NCBI RefSeq assembly: GCF_000758725.1
Contig: NZ_CP009428.1
Span: 3,782,001-3,846,000, forward strand
Length of the DNA: 64,000 nt
Direction of reading: 5' to 3'
From: Paenibacillus odorifer
GTDB taxonomy: Bacteria; Bacillota; Bacilli; Paenibacillales; Paenibacillaceae
The notes beneath the pieces were generated by a model. That model worked only from the letters and a program-made list of their open reading frames with translations. It ran no database searches and was not told the DNA's origin. Below, one piece after another: positions 62,782 through 64,000 of the stretch. Made by a program: the position numbers and the translations under genes. Position 1 is the stretch's first letter. The number at the start of each line of letters is the position of its first letter.

Positions 62782-63726
62782 CTATTCCTCCACCTGAGAA
62801 ATGGACTGCGGAATTTGCTGCGCCGCTCTTTTTTCAACGACTAATAAATCTTCAACGCCATACTCTGTCTTAATTTTCTGCAACTGCTTCAAAGCCTCTT
62901 CTTCTGAATTAAAATATCCTGCTTCCACGAGATATAAGCCTTTCTGATCCTTTAACATCCGCACATCCTCTAACCCATATAACATTTCTTCAGCCATACC
63001 CAGCGCCTCACCAGAAGGCTGTGAGACCGTTCTTAAGGAATATACAGAGCCCCCTTTTGCTTCGTCTCCTTTCTCTTTTAACGTAATCACTACCTGTGCT
63101 GGCTCTTTATATTCTTTCACCTCATAAGCAACCGAGTCCGTAAGTGTGACATTGAACCGAATGGCCGAATCATCTAGTGTAATTAGTGGATAAGCATCCT
63201 GAACATATCGGCTTTGTTTTAATGTCTCCAGATCTTTGACTGCTGAGAATTTTCTGGCCCCACTTACTGTAATCGTCATTGTTGCCGGATTTTCCGTAAA
63301 CTTTACGTTATATGAGCTTGCCATCTGTTGAGTTTCATCCGGATTTGCAAAATTCAAAATCAATTGATCACTATTCTTCAGTTGTTTGACCGAAATAAAA
63401 TTCACATCTACTCCATCCTGAATGGTTCCCCCTCCTGCGCTTCCCTCCGTAAATTGCAGAACACTGACCAGCTTACCTAGAACCGGTATTTGATCCATAC
63501 TACTCGCAAAAGCAGGAACCGTATTTACACCCACCGTAAAAGAAATCAATACAGCAGCAGCTACTGATCCTGTCCATTTCAAGGCACGTTTTGAAGAACT
63601 GTTTTTCTGTTTATAGATTTTCCCTCTTTCAATTCCTTTACGAGAAGCGAATGATAGTTCTTTAGGAATTTCAATCTCATTATAGGCTTGTTGTAGACGT
63701 TCTAGTTGCTTATCCAAAGTTCTCAC
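62782..63726 (-). CDS. DUF4179-like anti-sigma factor with SPOR-like end
   Basis: Up to 314 residues. Cytosolic N-terminus (about 1-45), one membrane span (LKWTGSVAAAVLISFTVGV), then an extracytoplasmic part with SMDQIPVLGKLVSVLQF, and a C-terminal SPOR-like repeat (LYLVEAGYFNSEEEALKQLQKIK). It should hold the cotranscribed ECF sigma factor. GTG 63726 overlaps the sigma gene; TTG 63717 has another possible spacing. Confidence 0.78.
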   Translation of the reverse strand: MRTLDKQLERLQQAYNEIEIPKELSFASRKGIERGKIYKQKNSSSKRALKWTGSVAAAVLISFTVGVNTVPAFASSMDQIPVLGKLVSVLQFTEGSAGGGTIQDGVDVNFISVKQLKNSDQLILNFANPDETQQMASSYNVKFTENPATMTITVSGARKFSAVKDLETLKQSRYVQDAYPLITLDDSAIRFNVTLTDSVAYEVKEYKEPAQVVITLKEKGDEAKGGSVYSLRTVSQPSGEALGMAEEMLYGLEDVRMLKDQKGLYLVEAGYFNSEEEALKQLQKIKTEYGVEDLLVVEKRAAQQIPQSISQVEE

Positions 63727-64000
63727 TCTCCTCCATACTTATTTTTAATTTTTCCAAACCTCTATAAATAACGGTTTTGACGCTGCTCAGGGGCATATCA
63801 AGAACCTCTGCAATTTCCTTTATGGGCAAGTCCTCCAAATATCTCATCACAATCACCATTCTTGATTTTTCATCAAGGCCGCTGAGCGCTTCATGCAAGT
63901 CCATAACTTCTTCCCTAGATTTCGGAGCATAGCTGCCTCCTAGCTCTTGATCTATATACACGATTTTTTTAGATTTACGGATAAAGTCCAGCGCACAGTT
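63710..64000 (-). CDS. ECF-type RNA polymerase sigma factor (3' part; cut by right edge)
   Basis: About 96 residues visible; the frame runs off the right edge. The visible part is region 4: LHEALSGLDEKSRMVIVMRYLEDLPIKEIAEVLDMPLSSVKTVIYRGLEKLK. Region 2 lies outside. Overlaps the anti-sigma gene by 17 nt, the usual pairing for membrane-controlled sigma factors. Confidence 0.88.
   Translation of the reverse strand, partial: NCALDFIRKSKKIVYIDQELGGSYAPKSREEVMDLHEALSGLDEKSRMVIVMRYLEDLPIKEIAEVLDMPLSSVKTVIYRGLEKLKISMEESENFG

Overview
The window is chromosomal DNA of a spore-forming, low-to-moderate GC Firmicute, most likely Paenibacillus or a close relative. Evidence: spore genes (cotE, spoVK), strong GGAGG-type ribosome binding sites with many GTG and TTG starts, GlnR/glnA, LexA with Bacillus-type SOS boxes, a YpdA-type bacillithiol-disulfide reductase, cobalamin-dependent MetH, and gene orders also found in Bacillus subtilis (cotE-mutS-mutL, miaA-hfq, spoVK-hflX-ynbB-glnR-glnA, lexA/yneA). 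No rRNA, tRNA, prophage, insertion sequence or CRISPR array was seen.

Layout. 0-4.7 kb: end of an esterase gene, a low-molecular-weight phosphatase, thiN, a secreted NlpC/P60 hydrolase, an orphan response regulator and a MoeB/ThiF-type adenylyltransferase. 4.7-8 kb: an ABC-F protein and a serine/threonine kinase fused to a degenerate ParA/MinD-like domain. 8-13 kb: a tight minus-strand operon of a HAD phosphatase, an Fpg/Nei glycosylase, endonuclease IV, a cyclic-phosphate-processing receiver-like protein (cREC), a thioredoxin-like protein, a lone ABC ATPase and an RlmM-like rRNA methyltransferase. 13-18.4 kb: RNase Z, MetH and a YtkA-like lipoprotein. 18.6-22.2 kb: the SOS module, with divergent lexA and yneA, and an L,D-transpeptidase gene preceded by its own SOS box. 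22-27 kb: small unknown genes, a cupin/metallo-hydrolase pair, a lipoprotein and long intergenic stretches.

27-33 kb: glnA, glnR, ynbB-like, hflX and spoVK. 33-47 kb: a DUF218 protein, NTDP, PBP1A, Hfq, MiaA, an RsmJ-like methyltransferase, MutL, MutS, a GNAT protein, a strikingly GC-rich amidoligase gene and cotE. 47-54.2 kb: an HD-GYP protein, an aromatic-acid-exporter-like protein, a sulfonate/nitrate/thiamine-precursor-type ABC importer and a secreted GH13 alpha-amylase with possible CcpA sites. 54-56.8 kb: unknown genes around a roughly 1.1-kb non-coding tandem repeat, with a third inverted copy near 25.2 kb. 56.8-64 kb: an azoreductase, an RsgA-type GTPase, a very small free-standing gene with its own promoter and terminator, HAD, ArsR/DUF2087, YpdA, DUF441 and a sigma/anti-sigma pair cut by the right edge.

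Most genes are housekeeping. The least explained items are the cREC-containing repair operon, the kinase/ParA-like fusion, the 23/24-codon gene near 58.9 kb, the repeat family, the amidoligase beside cotE, and the SOS box in front of the L,D-transpeptidase. Functions are inferred from motifs recognised by eye. No database search was run.
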